Source of the DNA: Paraburkholderia phenazinium
GTDB lineage: Bacteria; Pseudomonadota; Gammaproteobacteria; Burkholderiales; Burkholderiaceae
Length of the DNA stretch: 64,000 nucleotides
NCBI RefSeq assembly: GCF_900100735.1
Contig: NZ_FNCJ01000004.1
Coordinates: forward strand, 436,019-500,018
Direction: 5' to 3'
Below, in pieces: positions 40,434 through 49,116 of this stretch. The notes under the pieces were generated by a model. It was not told the DNA's origin and made no database searches. It worked only from the letters and a program-made list of their open reading frames with translations. The number at the start of each line of letters is the position of its first letter. Within the stretch, counting starts at the first letter, position 1. The position numbers and the translations under genes are program-made.

Positions 40434-40916
40434 GAGTTACGACGGCGACCGGCAAGCCCTAATCGCTGACTGGCGAGAAGCCACCCAATTGAATGGGATG
40501 CCGTGCCGTCGTCCCCGATGTGCAGTAAAGCGGATCGCCTGCAACGCGAGCCCGACCTGGATTGGTGCCGGACGTTTGGCAACCACGAGTATTGTGCGAA
40601 TTCATTGGACGTGTTGCGGCACCAACGTTCTTCTGGGGTGGCAGAGCCACCAGGGCGACAGGCAACCGATGTACGCCGATCGCTTGAGCCTGATGGGTGT
40701 CTGGCGCGATCCGTCGCAGCCATGAATCGAAGAAACGGGTGCGCTCGGCTACTGCATTCGGTCAGTGCAATCGAAATCGGCTGCTCAGGCAGTCGAAGGT
40801 GTTGTTTGCTCACTTGACACCGGGCCCGCTAATGGGTGTCAGCGATTCGTGGTCCTGCGTCGACTGACCGTTTGTGGGCCGGACAGCGACCTGTGCCCTA
40901 CGCGCATTTCAGGCGA
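40434..40916. other. 483-base gap after the IS110 copy
   Basis: Open frames here lack ribosome sites and family traits. It may include the right end of the IS110 element; no inverted ends are expected for this family. Confidence 0.35.
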
Positions 40917-41417
40917 TCAATTGCCGTCGAAGAAAGCAAACAACGTAACCAGCGTCGCGGCCGTCGAAACATGTAGGACGACATGCAAGGTGTTGGGGAC
41001 GATTCCGTTACGTAACGGTAGGAACGAGTGCGTGTTGCCGAACATGAGCTGATAGCGTGCGGCGCGCTTTGCATCGGCCCGGACAAGGTAAGGAACCCAC
41101 CATGCGTAGAGTTCACCTAGGAAGAGGGCAATATACGTACCCCTCAACCAACTACCGAGCCAATCCGGATACGACTGGCCGAAATACAGGCCGCTAAAGA
41201 CCAAGCCTATGGTCCAAGGCACGCTCTGGATAAGCGTAACCAATATGAGACGTTGTAGCGTGTCTTGGCTGCGTACTGCTCGGACGTCGTTTAAGCGACC
41301 GAGCGGAATCCAGTCGTGGAACCACAGAAAGGCAACCTGCAAGACTTGCAGCGCTATCAAAACCATCTGAGCTTTCAGGCCTATTGAATTGACTGTCGCA
41401 CCCGCAAGATTTTGCAT
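40917..41417 (-). CDS. Small integral membrane protein, unknown
   Basis: 166 residues with about four hydrophobic segments: AQMVLIALQVLQVAFLW, LILVTLIQSVPWTIGLVF, WLRGTYIALFLGELYAWW and TLHVVLHVSTAATLVTLFAFF. An AGGA precedes the ATG closely. The pattern LFLGELYAWWVPYLV is reminiscent of small unnamed proteins in Burkholderia, but I cannot name the family. Confidence 0.6.
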   Translation of the reverse strand: MQNLAGATVNSIGLKAQMVLIALQVLQVAFLWFHDWIPLGRLNDVRAVRSQDTLQRLILVTLIQSVPWTIGLVFSGLYFGQSYPDWLGSWLRGTYIALFLGELYAWWVPYLVRADAKRAARYQLMFGNTHSFLPLRNGIVPNTLHVVLHVSTAATLVTLFAFFDGN

Positions 41418-42122
41418 ATTCCTGATGACCCAATATTGAGCCTGATGATTTGCTGTGAGGTTCGAAGTTTGCAGCAGACATTATTTTTCAACAACCGTCT
41501 TTGGGCATTGATTTCTCAGATATGCTAAATAGATTTTCGATTGTCCGTTACATGTATTACGCGCTCCGCAACCTAATAGAGCCGACCTTTCGATGACAGA
41601 CCCCGCGCCGCATGCACCTACGCAGAAGGGGATTGTCATCAATTCTGCCCAGCCCATCGACCGTCTCTTCCTGGCCGAACCTGGTCCGATGCTGAATGGA
41701 TACTCACTCTGACGACAATGGCTTGACGCCGTCTATCTTTAGCGCAGAGATTTCGCGGCTGGAGTTTTGCGGCCGTATTTACAGCGCCACGGCTCACGGC
41801 TTGTGTAACCGCGGGCCAAGTCAAGCATCATTGCGCAGACGTCGTCTCCCATGCCCAAAAGAGATCAGGTCCGCGTAGAACTGTGCCCAATCTCATGCCG
41901 ATCGTTCGGAAAGCGCAGTGATACGCCGCTGGCTGCCTTGACAAATTCGGTCTCGTGTACTTGAAGGATCGGCTGATTATTTTGAGCGCCACCTTCCAGA
42001 GAAAATTACCCTTTGTTTCAACTTCATTAACATTCTGTCTTTTTATAGTCTGTAGAATCCGACATAAGAACACCGTTTAAATACAGATAATCCAAAACGC
42101 ATAATTCGGGAAGGGGATGGCA
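41418..42122. promoter_or_regulatory. 705-base AT-rich gap upstream of the T6SS cargo cassette
   Basis: It contains AT-rich runs at both ends (for example around 41480-41560 and 42000-42090) that likely hold the vgrG promoter. A small open frame at 41593-41712 is listed separately. Nothing else is recognised. Confidence 0.4.
41593..41712 (+). CDS. Small open frame of 39 codons, doubtful
   Basis: It reads MTDPAPHAPTQKGIVINS and ends in MLNGYSL. There is no good ribosome site. It may be the remnant of the start of a lost gene upstream of vgrG. Confidence 0.2.
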   Translation: MTDPAPHAPTQKGIVINSAQPIDRLFLAEPGPMLNGYSL

Positions 42123-44855
42123 ATGGGTGCGCAGGACATCGCGAAAGCGATTCAGGGTGGTTTGATCCAGCAGGACCGGCTGGTCAAACTTGATACGCCC
42201 TTTGCCAGCAACGTACTGTTGCCGCAGCGAGTGTACGGCCGCTCGCGTATCGGGCGCCATTTCGAATTCACGGTGGATCTTGTCTCGACGAAGAATGATA
42301 TCGAACTCAAGAAACTGATCGCCCAGCCGGTCACACTGTGGCTCGAGCAGACCGATAAGAGCTACCTGCCGCATCATGGCTATGTGCACGCCGCACGCCG
42401 GCTTGGCGCGGATGGCACCCTCACGAGTTACCAGATCAGCTTCGCATCATGGATGTACTTCCTGAAATTCCGCCGCGATCAGCGGATCTGGCAGGACAAA
42501 CCTGTGGACGAAATCCTGAGCGACATCTTCAACGCTCATCCCCAAGCGAAAGGCCAGTTCAGGTTCGCGCTCTCCAAGCCTTTGCCACCAAGATCGTATT
42601 GTACGCAATACGAGGATGACTGGAGCTTTGTCCATCGACTGATGGAGGAAGAAGGACTGTTCGGCACGTGGAAGCAGGGTGAAGACGGCAAGTCGCACAC
42701 CTTGATAATCACGGACCGTCTGGACACCTTCGAGCCACTCGCCACGCGGATGGTTCACTTTTACCGCTCCGGTACAAATGGCGAGATCGACGGGCTGACT
42801 CAGTGGTCGAGCATGCGGTCCCTTCATAGCGCGGTCCTTACGACGCGTACCTTCGACTACAAAAGTCCATCCTCCGTCGCCAATCCGAAGGGCACCAATG
42901 TGCCGACGTTATCGCACGAGTTGTCCGAGCAGCTGGAGGCATACGAGTATACCGGACCCTATACGTACCTGAAGCAGGACCGTGGCGACCATCTGACCAA
43001 AATCCGCATGGAGGAATGGGAGTCGCGTGGTAAGCGATTTTATGGTGTCGGGGGCGTGCGCGGGATCGATGCCGGCCGATGGTTCGAACTGGTCGGACAC
43101 CCGGAGCACGACCGCGATTCGGCCGACAGACGGCAGTTCGCGGTCATCGAAACGGTGTGGTTCGTAGAGAACAACATTCCGGTATCGAGCCACCATGCGA
43201 ACTTTCCACACAGTCTGCAAGGACGGCTAGTCGAAGCCCATGCGGCCCGTGAAGGTGATAAGGCGTTCCGCGTGCCGCATCAGGATGGCTCCGAAGGCTT
43301 TTTCCTTGTCGAGATCGAGACTCAGCGCAAGTCGGTGCCGTATCGCAGCCCGTTCGAACATCACAAGCCGGTCATGCAGTTGCAGACGGTAACCGTGGTG
43401 GGACCGCGTGGACAGGAGGTCTATACGGATGAACTGGGCCGCGTGAAAGTGCAGTTTCACTGGGATCGCATCGGCCAGCGTGACGAGCGCAGTTCCTGCT
43501 GGATGCGCGTCGCACAGCCGTGGTCGAGCGCTGGCTTCGGCGGCATCCAGTTGCCGAGAATCGGCGACGAGGCGGTCGTGTCATTTCTCGACGGCGATGC
43601 GGACAGGCCGATCATCACGGCGCGCGTTGGGAACGGCGCGAACCGGCCACAGTGGAACCTCCCGGGGCAGCACGTGTTGTCCGGGTTCGTGAGTAAGGAA
43701 ATCGGCGGCGATCAGAACAATGTCTGGCTCAAGGATGATACGACCGGGCAGGTGCAGACGCAGATCCGGAGCGATCACCTCGAATCGGGCTTCCACGCGG
43801 GGTACCTCACGCGCGTGAGCGAACCAGCCGGTCGCGGCGAGAAACGGGGTGAAGGCGTCGAGCTGCGCACCGACGGACACGCAGCGATGCGTGGCGCACG
43901 CGGGCTGCTATTGACGACCCACCCCCGCCCCGGCGCGTCCGGCGACGCATTCAGCGTTGACGAGGTCAACCTCCAGTTGGCCAACGCGCTGGATACCGCG
44001 ACGAGTCTGGCGCAGTCGGCCCAGTCGGCTGGGGCACAGGATGGCGAACAGAAGGCTGCGGCCGCCTCCCTGAAAGCACAGGCGAAGGCGATCCAGGGCG
44101 GCGGTGCATTGAAGCAGTTCGAGCAGCCACATCTGGTGGCGGCAAGTCCTGCGGGAATAGCCACCAGTACGCCGGAGCAGATTCACCTAAGCAGCGGGAA
44201 GACCACCTCTATTACGACCGGTGAGCACGTATCGGTGAGTACTGGCGGCGGCTTCTTCGCCAGTGCGCGCAAAGCGCTGCGTCTGTTCGTCGCCGAGGCG
44301 GGCATGCGACTCGTTGCTGCGGCAGGCGATATCGATGTGAAGGCGCTGAAGGACAGCATCAACCTGCTGGCAAAGCTGAATGTGACAGTGACGGCCAGCA
44401 AGATCACCATCAGCGCGCAGCAGGAGGTCGAGGTCAACGGCGGTGGCAGCTATACCCGCTGGACAGCTGGACAGATCAAGAGCGGTACGTCGGGCGGCTT
44501 CGAAGTGCATTCGGCCAGCCGCACGTTCGTTGGACCGGACAGCGTGAGCACGCCGAACATCCCCGCACTACCGCCAGAGAAAGAACAACTACATTTCGCG
44601 TTGGGAGCGCTGCCGGGTGAGGCACATCAGTACGTGAGCGAGCCGTACGAACTGTACAAGGGTGGCGCAAAGATTGGTGAGGGTGTCACGGACGAATTCG
44701 GCAGGGTAGTGGTAAAGGATCATCAGCCCGGTACGCCGGCGTATCAGGTCAAACTTGCCAACGGCGGACAATTCGATCTGAAAGTGAAAGACGCGCTTCA
44801 GGGCGACCCCGATCATGTTGACCAGCGAAGCAATCGCGGCGAGCGTTTGGCCTGA
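42123..44855 (+). CDS. vgrG: Type VI secretion spike protein VgrG with C-terminal extension
   Basis: 910 residues. The N-terminal gp27-like part (HFEFTVDLVSTKND, PVTLWLEQT, YLPHHGYVHAARRLG), the gp5-like OB fold (VVGPRGQEVYTDELGRVKVQFHWDR, SSCWMRVAQPWSSAGFGGIQLPRIGDEAVVSFLDGD) and a DUF2345 helix region are in order. From about residue 830 an extra domain (EPYELYKGGAKIGEGVTDEFGRVVVKDH) has transthyretin-like strands, of the kind that hold an effector on the spike. I prefer ATG 42123 because GGAAGGGG lies at a good distance; ATG 42117 is too close to it. It heads the cassette with the phospholipase. Confidence 0.93.
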   Translation: MGAQDIAKAIQGGLIQQDRLVKLDTPFASNVLLPQRVYGRSRIGRHFEFTVDLVSTKNDIELKKLIAQPVTLWLEQTDKSYLPHHGYVHAARRLGADGTLTSYQISFASWMYFLKFRRDQRIWQDKPVDEILSDIFNAHPQAKGQFRFALSKPLPPRSYCTQYEDDWSFVHRLMEEEGLFGTWKQGEDGKSHTLIITDRLDTFEPLATRMVHFYRSGTNGEIDGLTQWSSMRSLHSAVLTTRTFDYKSPSSVANPKGTNVPTLSHELSEQLEAYEYTGPYTYLKQDRGDHLTKIRMEEWESRGKRFYGVGGVRGIDAGRWFELVGHPEHDRDSADRRQFAVIETVWFVENNIPVSSHHANFPHSLQGRLVEAHAAREGDKAFRVPHQDGSEGFFLVEIETQRKSVPYRSPFEHHKPVMQLQTVTVVGPRGQEVYTDELGRVKVQFHWDRIGQRDERSSCWMRVAQPWSSAGFGGIQLPRIGDEAVVSFLDGDADRPIITARVGNGANRPQWNLPGQHVLSGFVSKEIGGDQNNVWLKDDTTGQVQTQIRSDHLESGFHAGYLTRVSEPAGRGEKRGEGVELRTDGHAAMRGARGLLLTTHPRPGASGDAFSVDEVNLQLANALDTATSLAQSAQSAGAQDGEQKAAAASLKAQAKAIQGGGALKQFEQPHLVAASPAGIATSTPEQIHLSSGKTTSITTGEHVSVSTGGGFFASARKALRLFVAEAGMRLVAAAGDIDVKALKDSINLLAKLNVTVTASKITISAQQEVEVNGGGSYTRWTAGQIKSGTSGGFEVHSASRTFVGPDSVSTPNIPALPPEKEQLHFALGALPGEAHQYVSEPYELYKGGAKIGEGVTDEFGRVVVKDHQPGTPAYQVKLANGGQFDLKVKDALQGDPDHVDQRSNRGERLA

Positions 44856-44897
44856 GCCGGATATCGATGCACTTCAAAACAACCAGGGAAAAAGAAC

Positions 44898-47051
44898 GTG
44901 GCACAGCTTCCTCTCGAAACCCATAACCCGATGGACGTCGCCATCGACGAAGCCGGAAGGAGCGCGCAGGGCTCCGTTCAATGGCTTCTTGAAACAGGCG
45001 TAGACGATGATGTCAAACCGACCACCGGCAATGACCTAGAGTTTTTCGTCTGCGGCGAGGAAGGATTCCAGTCGATAGCCTCCAAGATCATGGCGGCGCG
45101 TGCAACCGTCGACATCTGTTGCTGGGGTTTTGATCCCGGTATGGAGATCTGGCGCGGCGCCACAGCACCTGCTGGTGTCGGAGCCCCATACCCGAAAATG
45201 GGAACAATTGATCTCGACAAGGCTGTCCTCGGCAGTGCTGGAATACCTGACGTCATCAACCCCGCACAACCTGGCGGTGAGTCTGATGCCGTCTGCACAG
45301 CCTCCCCACCGCCTTCCGGTGTCTGGCCACGCGGGGTCGTCTATGGCGCACTGCTTGAAGAAATTACCCAACGTAAGGAAAATCCTGTCACCGTACGGTT
45401 GATGATCTGGTTCGACCCATACGGGTCGAGGATCCAGAACAGCATGCCGGGGTTCACGGACGTTCCAGTTGGCTGGACCAGCCCAGGGGAAAAAGCAGTG
45501 CAGCAAGATCCCCCTTACGCGAATTCGATGCGAAACCAGTACTGCGTTGACTGGTGGAAGCGAAACCTGCCCGACGGCGAAGACAAGCTCGACGGCAAAC
45601 GAAGCGGCATCCGGACGAAGAATCAACGATTGCAGATTGTCCTGCGTAGCATTGCGAGCGATGACGTCAAGACGCTCATTACCACAGCCCCGAAGGAAGA
45701 AGATGCGCCCAGCACATACACCGAGGGTCCCAAAGAGACGTTGATTGGAACGAGTGAGAAAGGTCTGCTTGAAAATTATCCGACGCACCATCAAAAGCCG
45801 ATCCTTATCGACTACAACTACGATAATGGCAGCAAGGCCGTCGGCTATGTGATGGGCCTGAACTCGGTGACAGACTATTGGGACAGAACCGCTCACGAAA
45901 TCGATGATCCGCTACGGGAAGAGTGGACCCCCGCCAATGTTCAGGCCGAACTGAAACATGAGCAGGAAACGCAGGACCCGGCTGGCCCCCTCAGCAAGGC
46001 CGAGTACAAGCACACGAATCCGTACCAGGACTATGCATGCCTCGTGATCGGTAAGGCGTTGAAGCGGCTGCACCAGAATTTCGAGCGCGGCTGGAAACCG
46101 TTCGCCCCTGACGCATGGCAGAAACACGAACTGCCGAGTCTGCCATCGAAGATTCCGAGCCTGCCGGACGATCCCGCATATCGCGTGCAGATAGTGCGTA
46201 CCCAGCCACATGAGCACGAGAAGAACATCAAGAAGGTCTACCTGCAGGCAACCAGTTTCGCCCGCAACTACATCTACATGGAGAACCAGTACTTCTTTTA
46301 TCCTGAGTTTGCACGGCACCTGAAGCAGGAGCGACAGAAATTTCACGATGCGTGGGCGAAGCTGGCGAACAAACCGCAGCAGGACGCGCCGATGCTACAC
46401 CTGTTCGTCGTCACACCACATCCGCAGGACCCGGGGATGGTCCCGCGCACCTACGACACGATGGCCGAACTAGGTCATGGCGATGCCTGGAAGGACGAAA
46501 GCGTCCTGTCGGACAAGGGCAAGACGAAGGAAAAGTACACGAATGACAAGGGCGAAAACACATTCCATCCTGAAAGCGCGCAGGAGTTGCAAGACACGAT
46601 TGGTCTGAAAGTCAGTATCGCGCGGTTACGTACCAGCGGCATGACGGCCAATCAGGTGATGGCCTACCGCGAAATCTACATCCATGCGAAGTTGATGCTA
46701 ATTGACGACGTCTTCGTGACAGTGGGGAGTGCGAACATGAACCAACGCAGTATGTCCGTCGACAGTGAGATCAATCTTGCAGCGACAGGACAGAAGTGGG
46801 CAGCAGGTCTTCGCGAGCGGGTGTTTTCCTTGCTTTCGGGCACGGCCACCGCCGGTAGCGGGGATCGTGATCAGGTGCCAGCGGTGTACGACACTTGGGA
46901 AGGGCGAATGAAAGACAACAACGATATTCGGAAAGAAGCCAAGGAACAAATGCAGGGATTCATTCTTCCGTTCATTGACCGCCGGGCGAAGACCGTATTG
47001 CATGCACAAATTGATGTGCCGTCGCCTACCAACGTCTCTAGTACCGCCTAA
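44898..47051 (+). CDS. T6SS phospholipase D effector (Tle5 type)
   Basis: 717 residues with two HKD motifs, His298-x-Lys300-x4-Asp305 (HHQKPILIDY) and His596-x-Lys598-x4-Asp603 (IHAKLMLIDD, followed by GSANMNQRS). These define phospholipase D enzymes that split phosphatidylethanolamine in rival membranes. There is no signal peptide, as expected for cargo of VgrG. It starts 42 bases after vgrG and is followed 14 bases later by the likely immunity gene, the standard Tle5 arrangement. Confidence 0.93.
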   Translation: MAQLPLETHNPMDVAIDEAGRSAQGSVQWLLETGVDDDVKPTTGNDLEFFVCGEEGFQSIASKIMAARATVDICCWGFDPGMEIWRGATAPAGVGAPYPKMGTIDLDKAVLGSAGIPDVINPAQPGGESDAVCTASPPPSGVWPRGVVYGALLEEITQRKENPVTVRLMIWFDPYGSRIQNSMPGFTDVPVGWTSPGEKAVQQDPPYANSMRNQYCVDWWKRNLPDGEDKLDGKRSGIRTKNQRLQIVLRSIASDDVKTLITTAPKEEDAPSTYTEGPKETLIGTSEKGLLENYPTHHQKPILIDYNYDNGSKAVGYVMGLNSVTDYWDRTAHEIDDPLREEWTPANVQAELKHEQETQDPAGPLSKAEYKHTNPYQDYACLVIGKALKRLHQNFERGWKPFAPDAWQKHELPSLPSKIPSLPDDPAYRVQIVRTQPHEHEKNIKKVYLQATSFARNYIYMENQYFFYPEFARHLKQERQKFHDAWAKLANKPQQDAPMLHLFVVTPHPQDPGMVPRTYDTMAELGHGDAWKDESVLSDKGKTKEKYTNDKGENTFHPESAQELQDTIGLKVSIARLRTSGMTANQVMAYREIYIHAKLMLIDDVFVTVGSANMNQRSMSVDSEINLAATGQKWAAGLRERVFSLLSGTATAGSGDRDQVPAVYDTWEGRMKDNNDIRKEAKEQMQGFILPFIDRRAKTVLHAQIDVPSPTNVSSTA

Positions 47052-47065
47052 ACGGAGTCGATCTG

Positions 47066-48712
47066 ATGCCGATCGCGGCCCTCTGCAGAACCATTTTGAT
47101 TGCCTTGTGTGTATTCGCCGTGAGTGTCCACGCGGAGTTGCTACCAACATCGTCCATCGAGCACAAAGTTGCCATGTCTGATCTTCCACGCTACGAAAAA
47201 CTGCCACTGTTCAACCCTCACCGCACAACTTTCACCTGCGTCTATCAGGATCAGCACGTACCACCGGTTGATCCGCAGGCCGAATTGTGGTTTCAGCAAG
47301 CGTTAGCACTTGACAACCCGGACATTTACTACGAAAAACGTGACTATCCAAAGATCTATCAGCTATACATGCAGGCCGCTGATCGCGGTCACTGGAAAGC
47401 CATGCTCAATCTCGCCTCTTTGATTCTAAGCAGCTATCCAGGTGTGCCTCAACATGACCCCGAAGCCGCGATTGAATGGGTTGAGAAGGCAATGCGGTTG
47501 GGCGTTCCCGATGCATATGACATGATGGGCACGTACCATCAAAACGGAATGATCAAGGGCGGCGACGCAACCAGCGCCTATGCTTTCTTTCAGCAAGCCG
47601 CGGACATGGGCAGTCCATCCGCAATGACATTTCTTGCGGAGAAACTTGATGCCACACACGATGACCCAGACGGAGAATTCTGGGGCAATCTTCCGATTGC
47701 TACGCAAATGCTGGAATGTGCTCTGGCACAGGGCTACGGAGATGCCGCTGAAGAACTGGGGTTCGTCTATGCACGACCGAGAACAGCAGACGCAAAGCTT
47801 CGTGCACTAACTGTTCTCCATGAAGGGGTGAAATTGGGAAGCGCAAAGTGTGCCAGCAAGTTATCCATTGAGTTTGACGGATTTAACTTGACCAATGGTC
47901 GGAACCTGCCTGGCAGCATCGATAAGGCCAGAGCCGACAGGTATCGCGCAATCAGTAGATCCCTCGAACACTATCAAGGACGGCTCAAACTCCCGAACCT
48001 CGACAAGGTGCTCCCGCTGCCTCCAACTCCGCTGCCCAAGTGGGACGGCAACGTGCAAACGTTGATTGACGCTGCAAAGGCTGTGGCACCGTCGCCCAAG
48101 ATACAGCAGGGTGCAGCCCAGCAAGGGCGCGAATTCATCCCGCACGGTTACGCCGTATCCCCGCTCTCAGAGAGCACGATTGCAGTCTCGGGTAGCCAGA
48201 TTGTGCCCCACGCTGGTTACTGGCTTGCGCTATACGGCCCGGCATCGGCGAATAAAGCGCAGTTGCTTCCAGCCCGAAAGAACACCCCCGAGCGCTATCA
48301 GGCCGGCGAACGATTCGAAGTATCGTCATCGGAATGGCTCACTGCTGACCAGGTGCAGTGGCACTATCTCGGTGAAGCCTATGCCTTGCCTCCGCAACGG
48401 GACGATTTCCTGAAACATATGATTGACGCCAAGTTCCTGCGCGAGGTTCCTCAACCGGCTTCGCCGGTGCGTTGCAATGGGCGGCAACGCTGCCCGCAAA
48501 CCGGCATATGGGAAGGCCGCGTTGCTGGCGATCATCCGCTGGCGATGTTGTACAACCGATGGGACCAACAGGCTTTCGTCGAAGAGGGGCAGGCTTTTCC
48601 TAGCCCAGGTGTACGTTTCATCGATATCGCTGCGGAAGATCTGCGATGGACGTATCTCGGTAGCCCCAACGTGGATACCGGCATGCCCGGTATCCACGCG
48701 ATCGGTTTATAA
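47066..48712 (+). CDS. Secreted Sel1-repeat protein, probable Tle5 immunity protein
   Basis: 548 residues with a signal peptide (ILIALCVFAVSVHA) that sends it to the periplasm, where the phospholipase would act. Several Sel1-like helical repeats follow (HWKAMLNLASLI, AIEWVEKAMRLGVPDAYDMMGTYHQ, AYAFFQQAADMGSPSAMTFLAEKL). The middle resembles DUF6396 proteins that neighbour Tle5 effectors. The C-terminal 200 residues contain two copies of a WxxxQxFxxGxxFP-like theme and may be a second domain. Confidence 0.8.
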   Translation: MPIAALCRTILIALCVFAVSVHAELLPTSSIEHKVAMSDLPRYEKLPLFNPHRTTFTCVYQDQHVPPVDPQAELWFQQALALDNPDIYYEKRDYPKIYQLYMQAADRGHWKAMLNLASLILSSYPGVPQHDPEAAIEWVEKAMRLGVPDAYDMMGTYHQNGMIKGGDATSAYAFFQQAADMGSPSAMTFLAEKLDATHDDPDGEFWGNLPIATQMLECALAQGYGDAAEELGFVYARPRTADAKLRALTVLHEGVKLGSAKCASKLSIEFDGFNLTNGRNLPGSIDKARADRYRAISRSLEHYQGRLKLPNLDKVLPLPPTPLPKWDGNVQTLIDAAKAVAPSPKIQQGAAQQGREFIPHGYAVSPLSESTIAVSGSQIVPHAGYWLALYGPASANKAQLLPARKNTPERYQAGERFEVSSSEWLTADQVQWHYLGEAYALPPQRDDFLKHMIDAKFLREVPQPASPVRCNGRQRCPQTGIWEGRVAGDHPLAMLYNRWDQQAFVEEGQAFPSPGVRFIDIAAEDLRWTYLGSPNVDTGMPGIHAIGL

Positions 48713-48761
48713 GCGTACTGGTTGATCGCAACGCAGCACCCGTACCGGATGGAGAAAACTG

Positions 48762-49025
48762 ATGGTTCGTCAGGTCATTGTGGTTGGCGACACGCTGGCC
48801 CCGCACGGCGGTTCCGTTACGACGGGCTCGAGTGCGGACATCGTCGATGGCAAGCAGATTGCCCGTAAAGGCGATACGGTCGAGTGCAAGGAGCATGGCA
48901 CCCAGACCATCTCTGAAGGCGACGAAGCTGGCATGGTCGGCGGTCAGCCGGTCGCTCTGCAAGGCCACCACGCCGCGTGCGGGTGTACGCTCGTGAGCCG
49001 CGGCACGACCCTTTCCATAGGGTAG
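48762..49025 (+). CDS. PAAR-domain spike tip protein
   Basis: 87 residues. It is a stand-alone PAAR: VVGDTLAPHGGSVTTGSS, GKQIARKGDTVECKEHGTQTI, GGQPVALQGHHAACGCTLVSRGTT, with the His and Cys residues that bind zinc at the tip. It sharpens the VgrG trimer. GGAG is before the ATG, and it follows the immunity gene on the same strand. Confidence 0.92.
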   Translation: MVRQVIVVGDTLAPHGGSVTTGSSADIVDGKQIARKGDTVECKEHGTQTISEGDEAGMVGGQPVALQGHHAACGCTLVSRGTTLSIG

Positions 49026-49116
49026 ATACGAGACCCGGCAACGTCACGCGCCCCCCTTGTCTCACCACGTATGGTGCGGACAATTGGAACCGCATCACGT
49101 GTGAATCGAGGGCTTC

